Source: Chara braunii (Eukaryota; Streptophyta; Charophyceae; Charales; Characeae). Taken from it: a stretch of DNA of 28,071 nt. A program made the position numbers and the translations under genes. Location of the stretch: positions 117,545 through 145,615 of the forward strand of contig BFEA01000011.1 in assembly GCA_003427395.1 (NCBI GenBank), read 5' to 3'. The first letter of the stretch is position 1. Each line of letters begins with the position of its first letter. Positions 8,913 to 17,952 of the stretch are shown here, piece by piece. The notes beneath the pieces are model-generated. The model was not told the DNA's origin and ran no database searches. It worked only from the letters and a program-made list of their open reading frames with translations.

Positions 8913-9266
8913 ATGATGGGAGATCTAGAAGGAAGGGAAAAGAGAGTTGAGGAGCGAATTATAAAACCAGTGGCAGAACGAATTAGGGAACTCAATATCA
9001 AGATTCAAGACAGCGGACCCAACAAGGATAAGAGTGAGCTACATAAGATAGAAGGTGCAACAAAGACATTGAGTAGACTTTTTAGAAAGGATAGAGAAAT
9101 TTTCAAGAGGTGGCGGCTAGAATTCATAGAGAGCGTCAAGAGAAGAGATCACAGGAATGAGGGATCACTAGAGTCAACGGGAAGGAAGGAGGAGCTGATA
9201 GAAACGGCGACGTCAGAAAGAAGAACAAATCTTGAAGAAACGACAAAAAATGAGAAGAACGAATGA
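8913..9266 (+). CDS. ORF III: charged, probably coiled-coil accessory protein
   Basis: An uninterrupted frame of 117 codons from ATG 8913 (the frame is open back to 8874, overlapping the end of II-B). The product is very rich in K, R and E with regularly spaced hydrophobic residues, as expected of a long helix or coiled coil; there is no membrane segment. The stop TGA (9264-9266) overlaps the ATG of ORF IV as ATGA. No homologue is recognised. It is one of only two array ORFs without a stop, but it is short, so chance survival is possible. Confidence 0.5.
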   Translation: MMGDLEGREKRVEERIIKPVAERIRELNIKIQDSGPNKDKSELHKIEGATKTLSRLFRKDREIFKRWRLEFIESVKRRDHRNEGSLESTGRKEELIETATSERRTNLEETTKNEKNE

Positions 9267-9759
9267 ACCTTGAGAAATATTTTATGCGAGTTGTCGGAAG
9301 GTTGGATGGGCCAATCGTTTGTGTAAGAATACAGTTGGAACAACTAAAAAGGCTCACCTTGGTTGAAGAGGCAGAAAGTACTAGAGAGGCTGTTCAGAAA
9401 GCGCGAGTGACCGGACTCTCGGTAGGAGAGGGGAGTGCACGTTTGATCAACTATTCGTTGCATTTGTCCCCCTACGAAGGGCTGCCCTTGAGTAGGCGTG
9501 GCGCGAGACTCCTTGAAAGGCTGAAAAACTTGTAAAAAGTGAAGCGGAAATATCAGGGGACTTTGCAAAGATCATAGTAGAAAGTTATGTTCTTAGAATT
9601 TTCAAAGCGCACAACCAGTACTGGAGCGAGTTTCTTACGACCTTAGCAGAGATTGAGGATTTTGGGGACATAGACGATTTTGAAACGTTCTATAAGTTTT
9701 TCGAGGAGTCCACTAACAGAGTTCTGATAGCCTTAGCCCTAATCGCAACAGAGTGTTAG
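9263..9759 (+). pseudogene. ORF IV: accessory ORF split by a frameshift near 9520-9535
   Basis: The frame starts at ATG 9263 inside the ORF III stop (ATGA) and ends early at TAA 9533-9535. A second frame open from 9517 continues to TAG 9757-9759. The two overlap by about 20 bases and look like one protein of about 165 residues broken by an indel in an A-rich stretch. The first half has a leucine- and arginine-rich segment near 75-90. The second half is acidic, aromatic and helical. The function is not recognisable. It ends 18 bases before V-A. Confidence 0.5.
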
Positions 9760-9777
9760 ATACCTCATGGATGAGAT

Positions 9778-10276
9778 ATGCCGCTACCAGCGGATGAGCT
9801 AGCAAAAAGAAGACGAAGATTTGGAGGAGGGAAAGAGCCCTATGCGGATGAGCATGAAAAGGTACTACGCGGTATGAGTGAGATAAACAGACGAGAAGTT
9901 TTTCCATATGAAGTGATTAGGTATCAAGTGCAGAACAGCGGAATAGAGCTAAATCAATACTATATTATGACCGTAAGGTTCTGTGATCTTGAAGTGTACC
10001 ACGTTGGTATATACCTGCCTAAAGAGAGAGAAGAGTTCTGCATATACGGAAGAACTTGGAGACGAGCTGCCTAGGCATTAAGAGAAGAAGAGAAGAGGTT
10101 GAAAGGCTTGGGAAAGATTGTGGAGGTCTGCGACGACATCACTATTTTTGACGGCCTTGCCTAGGCCGCCTGTTCCATACCAAGGGCTAGAGCAGAACAA
10201 ATGGGAGGCAGTGGTTGAATTCGCTCGGACAGTCAAGACTGAGGGCAAGTTCAAGAAGATCACTAAGGATGGATAG
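9778..10276 (+). pseudogene. ORF V-A: first of a paralogous pair, one TAG and one frameshift
   Basis: It starts at ATG 9778 and is stopped by TAG 10072-10074. The frame then continues to about 10157, where homology to V-B moves to the next frame (LPRPPVPYQ against LPKPSTPYQ), ending at TAG 10274-10276. Across both defects it aligns along its whole length with V-B: an RRRRF head, a YIMTVRF strand, a VYHVGIYLP strand, a YGRTW motif and an acidic end. About 165 residues. No known family is recognised, and no membrane segment is visible. Confidence 0.65.
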
Positions 10277-10285
10277 GATGAGGGA

Positions 10286-10780
10286 ATGAGCAAAGATACG
10301 ACTATCTCTGAGAGAGAATTGCAATCGAGAAGAGAGAGGTTTCTTACTGGTAACAGACCATCTCAGGAGAGATTTGCGACTATCTGCACTTTTTTGAGTT
10401 CGCTAGGGAAGAAAGAAGCAATTCAGTATAAGGTAGAGAGATACGACTTTGTTGACAACGGATGAGAGGAGATACGGTTGTATGTGATGACCGTTCGGTT
10501 TATCCCATTAGACGTATATGATGTGAGGGTCTACTTACCTGCGGAAAGAAGGATAGACCTTGTCTACGGACGTTGTTGGGAGCGAGTAGAAGAGGTCGTG
10601 GAAGCTGAGCGAGATAGGTTACTAGCTTTAGGGAAAGACGTTAACTGGAGTACGCAGATAACGGTCTTTGAGAGACTCCCTAAGCCCTCGACTCCGTACC
10701 AAATCGCACAAGAAAGGAACTTAGAAACTGTGATTGAACTCGCTTTGAGACGTCAAGCGGTGGATGGCCAGAGGCGGTGA
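10286..10780 (+). pseudogene. ORF V-B: second of the paralogous pair, one in-frame TGA
   Basis: The frame runs from ATG 10286 to TGA 10778-10780 (164 codons), with TGA at 10463-10465. It shares with V-A the YVMTVRF strand, DVYDVRVYLP, YGRCW and LPKPSTPYQ. It starts nine bases after V-A ends. Its last 17 bases overlap the start of ORF VI in another frame. The pair is diverged enough that the duplication must predate this insertion. Function is unknown. Confidence 0.65.
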
Positions 10781-11096
10781 GTATCCGTTAGCAGGGGCCG
10801 ATGTAGTGCGGCAAGGATTGAGCGATCTGGAGAGGAGAACGCCTATCGATCTACGAGAACGATTACGAGTGTGTAGTCGTGAGGAGTTATGTGCTATAGG
10901 GAGCACGATTTGTAAAGGGGTCAGGTGTCTTGAGACGGGAGTGTTAGAAGTCCGAAGAGGTATCGCCTGTATAGAGAGACAGGGAGGACGACTTTTCCTT
11001 TACACTGGGGTACTAGGAGTCAAGGAGACTCATGAGATTCGAGATGAGAGCGGAAGATTGGTAGTAATATTGAGGGCGGTTGAGAGCTATAGTTAG
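10764..11096 (+). CDS. ORF VI: last accessory ORF before gag, uninterrupted
   Basis: An open frame of 110 codons from ATG 10764 to TAG 11094-11096, overlapping V-B by 17 bases in a different frame. The product is arginine- and glycine-rich, has four cysteines in its centre (around residues 37-61: SREELC, TICKGVRCLE, IACIE), and ends in short hydrophobic strands. The cysteines do not form a pattern I recognise. It is followed by the 26-bp minisatellite and then gag. I cannot assign a function. Confidence 0.5.
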   Translation: MARGGEYPLAGADVVRQGLSDLERRTPIDLRERLRVCSREELCAIGSTICKGVRCLETGVLEVRRGIACIERQGGRLFLYTGVLGVKETHEIRDESGRLVVILRAVESYS

Positions 11097-11121
11097 GTAT
11101 TTAGAGATCAACAGAGTCTGT

Positions 11122-11303
11122 TCAGACATTGAGTCCGGTCTGACACTGCCAGTTCTGACATTAGGTCCGGGCTGCCGGTTTTGACATTAGGTCCGGGCTG
11201 CCAGTTCTAACATTAGGTCCGGGCTGGCGGTTTTGACATTAGGTCCGGGCTGCCAGTTCTGACACTAGGTCTGGGCTGCCAGTTTTGGGGTTAGGTCCGG
11301 ACC
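11122..11303 (+). repeat. 26-bp minisatellite, about 6.5 units, between ORF VI and gag
   Basis: Units start at 11148, 11174, 11200, 11226, 11252 and 11278, with a partial, more diverged unit before them. Each is a variant of GCCAGTTCTGACATTAGGTC followed by CGGGCT. The array ends 34 bases before the gag ATG. Spacing is exact at 26 bases, so the array does not preserve a reading frame. It may be a spacer or an RNA or DNA binding array. Confidence 0.92.
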
Positions 11304-11337
11304 GCCTGCAAATTCAGCCAAAAGAGAGAACAAGTAT

Positions 11338-13311
11338 ATGGAATCCGACACTATGGGATCGCGTCCAGGTGAGGAAGAAGCTGTATATCGAGCATCGCCG
11401 GACCGCCCTCTGCGAGACCTCAAGGAGCGTCTCCGACAGAACGTCCCTTTGAGGTGTGTAGAGCAGCCGGACGACGGTGAGCCTAAGGTGATGGCGCCTC
11501 CAGTCGTCACCGAGCCCAACAGGGCCGCCCCAGTGGAGCGGGCGGAGATCAGACCGAACCTCCGAGTTTTCGGCATGAATCGGTTATTCAACGTTCATCT
11601 ACGTACGAGCGCAGAGATGCTAGAGGCGGTCAAGGAGGAGAAGACTAGAGGGACCAGTTCATTAGAGAGCAACTTTGGAGAGATAGGGAGAGAGTTGCGA
11701 TGACCTGACGGATTTTTGACCCTCAGACGGGGGAATCGCACTCCCTGTCATACGAGACGAGAGATGGGTTCATCATCTCGCATCAGCCTTCACAATTGGA
11801 TTCCAGACCTCCCGTTTTCAAGGGATATGGTATTACCGAATACCTTGAAAAGTGGGAGTTGCATGCCTACTGAAGTAGGTGGTCTGAGGATGAGATTATA
11901 GACAATTTCTTGTTCAACACAGACCCAAGTTTGAGTCGAGTTATAAAGGAAGCTCGACCAAGGAATAGGAGGTGGGCTACGTACAAAGCCATCCTTTATG
12001 AATTTTTTAAGTTGGAAAACGTCAAATATTCAATCCAAGATTTAAAAACGTTGACCCAGGGAGAGGACGAGAGTGTCCAAGCGTTCGGGATGCGATTTCA
12101 GAAGGTATTTGATGCCCTTATGGCAAGTGGGAAGTTGTCAGAGGTTGATAGATGCACGATCTTCCTTAGCCGACTACTCAGAGGGGAGCAAAAGACGGTG
12201 CTGAGGGAGACGCCTCACAATAAGTTAGAATTCACTGCGTTACTTAAGCTGGCAATGAAGGCATAGGCGAATGATTACAAGGATTTACTCTGGAGGGGCA
12301 TGCAGCGTCAGGACTTTTCCCTCTATCAAGAGTACGGGATTGATAGGTGTCCAGATTTTAACGATCAGCCGTGGGCAGAGCGACGCTATTTGATGGACAG
12401 GGATAGACCCCAACGGTCGAGGGATAATAACGCAGTAATAGAGGAGATGAGAGAGATGATGAAGGGAATGGTCAGGCAAATGGCAAATTTTGAAACAAAG
12501 GTCGCGACTACGTACCGGGATAAACCCGGGTCACCCTATTCATTGCGATGAGACCGTCGGAACACCGACCCGTGTAGAAGCGTCGAGGATCGGAACTCTC
12601 GCACGCTGGCTGACTACCGCGCGAAGGAGAGAGAGGACGATACCTGGCGACGTAGGGATGATGACATAGATAGAGATTGCCGACGTGATGGATATCGAGG
12701 AGGAGACTCCTTTAGTCGAGGGGGCAGATCCGAGCAGTATCCGCGTAGTCCCAGGTACGGAGGGAACACCGAAGGGTATCGGAGCCCGGACAATTTCAAT
12801 TCGAGGGATAGAGAGGATTCCCGCGACCGATGAGAATCAGATAGGGACCGTTGTGATGGATATCGCAGCGGTTACAAGCGGACAGAGAGAGGCGGAAGTC
12901 GCAGGGAACAGTCACGCGGACAGTATCCTACGTCGCCTGGATACCTTAAGTCCCCAAACTATCCGAGATCCCTGGACCGTCCAACCAGGACGCGAGACGG
13001 TCAGCTATTAGGGGTACAGAGGAGCGGCTCCCTACTCCTAAAAACTTTTGTATCTATTGCAGGGTTGACGATCACGTGAAGAGGGACTGCCCGACCTTAG
13101 GCGGGCAATAGATGAAGGACTTGTCGTACTTGATGACCGCAAGTACGTCAAGTGGGCGGATAACCTTGGCGATGTATCGATGTTCCCTTCGATGAAGGAG
13201 AACGTTGAAGCTAAGCGGGTACAACCAAGCAAGTGTAAAGGAGTCTCGAGGAGCCAGAGTGTGAGGTTGAGTCTACCTTCTGATGAAGAGACTCCTATGA
13301 CACCTATATGA
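11338..13311 (+). pseudogene. gag: gag: capsid-like domain plus CCHC zinc knuckle, multiply broken
   Basis: This is the structural polyprotein that would form the intracellular particle. It starts at ATG 11338. The retrotransposon-gag core lies at about 11800-12260 (FKGYG, YLEKWELHAY, then LTQGEDESVQAF and RFQKVFDAL). A linker rich in R, S, D and G follows (12550-13010), then one zinc knuckle at 13049-13087, CIYCRVDDHVKRDC (CX2CX4HX4C). In-frame stops lie at 11701, 11871, 12264, 12549 and 12831, and a TGA at 13309 separates this part from the protease. The frame changes near 11713-11717 (a T run), again between 12840 and 13020, and near 13088 (a C run). All stops are reachable by one transition. 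Family assignment is firm; the N-terminal boundary is less so. Confidence 0.85.
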
Positions 13312-14408
13312 GTGGCGGCGACTAAGTCCGCAAGGGCGTCCTCCTCTAAGAAGGCTGACATTGATTACGTGATGGCAGAGAAGGATGGGCCAAGGATTGA
13401 AGGTGAGGAAGTTATACTCTCGCCACGCAAACGTCGGGCTAAAAAGTTCACAATGAAGAGTACTTTGGATGATATAGATACGGTCGAGCCTCTCAGACGC
13501 GCGCTTAGGCAGCCTATGCAGTGCACAATACTAGAGTATTTGGCAGCCTCAAGACCTGCGCGAGATGAGTTGCAGATGATCACGCGCAAGACGCGCATTC
13601 CCCTGAGCGATGAAGTCCAGATGGCTACCAAACAGGAGGTACTACCCTCTGTAGCGGTATCGAGTGTGGTCGCTAAAGCAGAACGTGCAGCAACGGTGTT
13701 CTTGGATGGAATGGAAGGAGTGTCTCCGGACAAGTTTTATATCCTAGGCAGTGGGACAATACAGACTACTCTCAATGACGAGGTAGTCCTTCATGCCGTA
13801 ATTGATAATGGCAGTGAGGCTGTCACCATAGATGAGGACATGGCGGTGCGATTGGGATTGGACCTCGATAGGTCATACCAATTCGAGATAGAAACCGCTG
13901 ATGGAAGAAAGCAGAAAGTCTCCGGAGTCTGTCACAAGGCGGCAATCGAGGTCGAAGGATTGAGAGTGATGATGCCCGTTTTCGCGGTCCGGGATTGCAG
14001 CTCGGAGTTAATTTGGGGCGGACATGGTTAAGCCATGTTCATGCGGTTACTATAGAGCGACCGGATGGAAGCCAAATGCTTTCCATCAAACGCCTGGATG
14101 GTGGGCGAATTATGATGGAGGCGGTAGAGCCTCGTGACCCGAGGAACAGAGTGGTTATCGCAGCGGGTAGCCGCAAACCGGTCACCCTTGCGAGTCGCTC
14201 CTTGAGCTTTCGCGAAAAGAAGTATGGACCGCTACTTACGGAAAAAGAAGGTTGCATAGTAGAGATTGATGACTTAGGCAGCCGAGTCTGCGTAGGGGGA
14301 AACTCCTATCCTAAGGCTGAAGATGAGGAATTCGGAGGAATAATATCTGTATTTTTTTTAAGGGCACAACTCCCTACGGGGAGCGACCAAAAAGACACAA
14401 GACAGTAG
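13312..14408 (+). pseudogene. pro: Aspartic protease region of pol, frameshifted
   Basis: This is the polyprotein-processing protease. A basic and acidic leader precedes a retropepsin-like core: HAVIDNGSEAVTI gives the D-[ST/N]-G-S active-site loop at about 13795-13830, and the ELI...LGRTWL segment near 14010 is the end of the fold that normally reads LGRPWL. The frame moves by one between the two, at about 14010, in a TTT/GGGG run (frame 1 ends at TAA 14029). The second frame then runs to TAG 14406-14408. Asn in place of Ser/Thr in the DxG loop occurs in related Ty3/gypsy copies and need not be a defect. It is followed directly by RT in another frame. Confidence 0.75.
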
Positions 14409-16179
14409 CTCAGAAAGTTAAGCCGGCGGCAATAGCCCGGGAGCGATCCGCTTTAGATGGCGTGTCTGAGGAAGAGATCGCTAGAGAGATTAAAGAGAAG
14501 AAGAGAAAGGAGCCGCAACGGCTGACAGAGAAAAAGATAGCTGAGACGGACATAGGAGATGAGAATTTGACTGAGCAAGAGAATGTGCGCGTGCTATAAG
14601 TTCTTAAGACCTGCGACAAAGCTATAGTCTTCAGTGATGCGGAAAAAGGAAGAATTGATCCTAGGTATGCTAAGCCTGCTAGGATCTATACGATTCCGCA
14701 TACGCCTTGGAATAATGCGGGGTGGAAGTTTGCTCAGAACGAGAAGGAAGAAGTGATCTCCTTTCTCAAGGGGAAGATGGCGTCACATGTAGCAGAGCCG
14801 TCTGAGAGCGCATACGCGAATAGGTGGTTATTTTTAAGGAAGCCTAATGGGAAGATTCGGTGGATTCAAGACCTCCAGAAGGTCAATGCTGTGATGATTC
14901 GAGATGTAGGCTTCATACCGCACGCTAATCTATTGGCGGAAAGAGCGGCAGACAGATCTATTTATTCAGTCTGCAATTTACTTTCGGGATACGATGAGAT
15001 ACCACTAGATCCGAGAGATAGGCATCTCACGGCTATGCACACGCCACTCGGATTAGTGCAAATGATGGTCGTACCTATGGGATGGACCAACAGGGTAGCA
15101 GTCTTTCAGAGAGCCATGGTAGCTGTTTTGAAAGACTTTATCCCTGATAAAGTTGAAGTGTTCTTGGACGACTTTCCGATAAAAGGGTCGGTCCTGAAAG
15201 ACGAAACGGAAGTCGCTCCTGGCGTCAGGAGTTCGTGGATCAACACCTGACGGATATTTACGTTGTCTTGGAACAGTTCGATCAAGCTAACCTGACGGTT
15301 AGCGGGACGAAGAGCCGGTGGGCCGTATCGACAATTAAGATTCTGGGGTTTATATGCAATTCGAGGGGCCGTCGAGCTGACCCTGGAAAGTTAGAGAAAC
15401 TCCTAAACTGGCCGACACCATTGCATAGTGCTACTGAGGTCCGCCAATTCTTAGGAGTGGTAGGTTACTTGAGGATTTTTATACGCGGATATGCCGAAAA
15501 GGCAGAGCCTCTGCGGACTCTTCTTAGAAAGACCGAAAAATTTTACTTGGACTTTTCTCAAGAGTTTGCAGTACAATCCCTCAAGGAAGAGTTTAAAGAG
15601 GGCGGGCGCATCTTAGGCGTACCTTTCTTTGAGGACGAGACCAATAGGCCATTCATAGTATCCACGGGTGCTGGGTCGTGTTATGTTGGAGGATTACTTT
15701 CTCAAAAGAATGCCGATGGTAAGGAAAGACCATTGAGATTCGAGAGTCGAACACTCAACACTGTTGAACACAACTATAGTTAGTTTAAGAAGGAGGTGTT
15801 AGTTGTCCTGCGGTGTTTAGACGCCTTTAGGCATTACATATACGGGAGACGATTCGTTCTCAGGGTAGACCCTACAGCGGTAGCGTCAGTTTTACAGAAC
15901 GATTTCAGTTTGATGGATCCTACAATCGTGCGATGGTTGATCAGGATTCGACTTTACGATTATACCGTGGAAAGGATCTCAGAGACAAAGAACGCTGTGG
16001 GAGACGGACTTTCACGGATTCCAATTGAGGTGGAGCGACCGATATCGATTGTTGCACTGACTATGGCTGAACCTAGACGAACGGATCGCTTCTTAGTCAA
16101 CCTTTGTGAAGGTAAGTACTGGACGATCGAATTGCACCTGTCAGGAGAAGATAGTACCGATTCAGAGATCAGGAGATAG
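14402..16179 (+). pseudogene. pol (RT-RH): Reverse transcriptase and RNase H, active-site residues lost
   Basis: RT spans about 14600-15400: PNGKIRWIQDLQKVNA, the motif-A region YSVCNLLSGYDE, the GWTNRVAVFQR stretch and the YXDD box as FLDD (15161-15172). Motif A has Asn (AAT 14975-14977) where the catalytic Asp of DLxSGY belongs. RNase H spans about 15600-16060. Its first catalytic Asp is Gly (GGT 15667-15669, STGAGS instead of STDAGS), while the Glu of FESR and the Asp of DGLSR remain. Stops lie at TAA 14597 and TAG 15781, and the segment ends at TAG 16177. The frame changes near 15229 in a G run. The sequence resembles the fungal and charophyte type (GWTN, DPTAVAS) more than classical angiosperm chromoviruses; that is memory-based. 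Confidence 0.9.
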
Positions 16180-17580
16180 GCGGCGCAGTATTGCCTTAGA
16201 GCTGGACATTTGTTCCGCCGACCTGTGGGAGCAGGGATGTCTCTTCAGGTGATCTATGACCTGGAGGAGAAGCAGTCCATAGTAGCGGAGTTACATGACG
16301 GTGTGGTTGGAGGGCATAGAGGAGTAAAAGAGACGTATGAGAAGGTTCGCAGGCTATACTGGTGGGAAGGGCAATACAAGGATGTCGAGAGGTACTGCGA
16401 GACTTGCGAGGATTGTCATAAGAGATCCCTTGTGAAATATAAGGAACCGCTTCACCCTTTTTACCCCACTAGACCAGGAGAGAAAGTACATATTGATCTG
16501 GTGATGATGCCGAAAGACGTGGGAAACATGAACTATGTCGTGAACATCAGAGACGATTTCACGGGGTTTGTTGATGAAAAACCTATCAGAACGAAGGCTG
16601 CAAAAGAAGTTAAGAGCTTCGTTCTGGAGTATCTGTCTAGATACGGGTGTGTTAGTAAGATTGTGATGGATAGAGGAGCAGAGTTCCTAGCGGATGAGGT
16701 CCAGAGCGTATTCAAGAAAGCAGGAGCTAGAGTATCAATAGCTACCACCTATCACCCTCAATCCAACGCGCCTGTGGAACGAGGACATCAGTCCTTGATT
16801 GCGTCCCTATCCAAGTGGTGTAGAGAAAAAGATAGTGACTGGCCGAAGTATTTTCGGTATGCGATATGGGCGGACAATGTTACTATTCGAGCTAGTACGG
16901 GATATCCTCCTTACACTCTATGATTTGGGAGGCACTGTCCTCTGCCCATAGAGTTCCACGTCGATAGTTGGACTACGGTTAACTGGGCAGATAGCATGAC
17001 ACGAGAGGAGCTATTGGCAGCTAGGACTAGACAGATAGCATACGGATTAGAGGGTAACCTCATGACTGCGGTCAATCGGTTGGTGGTAGAAAGAGAGAAA
17101 AGAAAAGTGAGATGGGATAAAGATGTCAGAATCAGAAAAAAAAAGATTAAAGTCGGCGATAGTGTACTTCTCTACGACGCGGCATTAGAAAGGACATGGA
17201 CAGGAAAACTGGCTAACAGATGGATGGGGCCCTATCGTGTGGTCGGTGCGTAAACCTGGGGAGCATATATGATTGGTGAGCTAGATGGGTCGGAGTGGAA
17301 GAATCATGTGGCAGGAGCTAGGTTGAAGTTGTTTAGGCCAAGGACGACTCCTACTCCTGCACCGACGGAACCAGACACTAGAGGAAAAGGGAAAGCTAAA
17401 GCAGCAGATGAAGGACCGTCAAGACGGTTCGAAGTAGGTGAGAGTTCGAGGAAGAGGAAGAGAGTTGCGACCAGGAAGGTAAAAGGCTTAACGCTAGGTA
17501 AGAAAAGGAAATGGGTCTCTGTTCTACAAAGACCTAAGCGCAGAGTCCACATTAGGAGAAGTGGCGCAATCGACGCATGA
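16180..17580 (+). pseudogene. pol (IN): Integrase with HHCC and D,D-35-E, two in-frame stops
   Basis: This is the DNA integrase, in the same frame as RNase H. The HHCC zinc domain has His at 16294 and 16315 and the Cys pair of CEDC near 16402-16413. The catalytic triad is intact: Asp (GAT 16495, HIDLV), Asp (GAT 16669, MDRGAEF) and Glu (GAA 16777, PVERGH), with 35 residues between the last two. The GPY-type module lies near 17230 (MGPYRVV). The tail (17340-17580) is rich in K and R with several nuclear-localisation-like clusters (RKRKR, GKKRK) and no chromodomain. Stops at TGA 16921-16923 and TAA 17251-17253 break it. It ends at TGA 17578-17580, the last gene of the element. Confidence 0.9.
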
Positions 17581-17927
17581 CCTCTCCAACGAAGGAAAAA
17601 GTGAAAGGGTATTCCTGCATCAAAGTTCAAGCGACTGCAACATAAGAAAGGAAAGAAGCACCCTCTCAACCCCAGAATTCGTAAGAAACCCAAGCGAGAG
17701 ACAGAAAAGTGGAAGCATACGCGTCGCGCGCGTGCAGTCCACTTAGATCTGGTACGATTCGTCTGACCGAGACAACACGGGCTCGACGGGGGCGTCGAGA
17801 GGAGGTCCGGGCTTGTTTGTCGGGCAACCGAAGGCCAGTCGGTCGCCCTAATACCGACAGATTGACACTTAGAAAAGTTGTCTGAGAGGGAATCGGCCGA
17901 AACTTTTGTCCGACCGGTTGGGGAAAA

Positions 17928-17952
17928 TTAGGGGTACCTTGAGCACCCCTAA
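17928..17952 (+). other. Perfect 8-bp hairpin after integrase
   Basis: TTAGGGGT (17928-17935) and ACCCCTAA (17945-17952) form a perfect stem with a nine-base loop, about 350 bases after the integrase stop. A and T flank both sides. It could be an RNA structure in the 3' tail; no bacterial terminator is implied. Confidence 0.5.

Noticed and set aside
11148-11303. A CRISPR-like array
   Set aside because: Units are head-to-tail 26-bp repeats without unique spacers, in a eukaryotic retroelement: a minisatellite.
12685-13011. A 108-codon frame in the gag linker
   Set aside because: It is a shadow: the next frame gives the R/S/D/G-rich linker expected between capsid and zinc knuckle.
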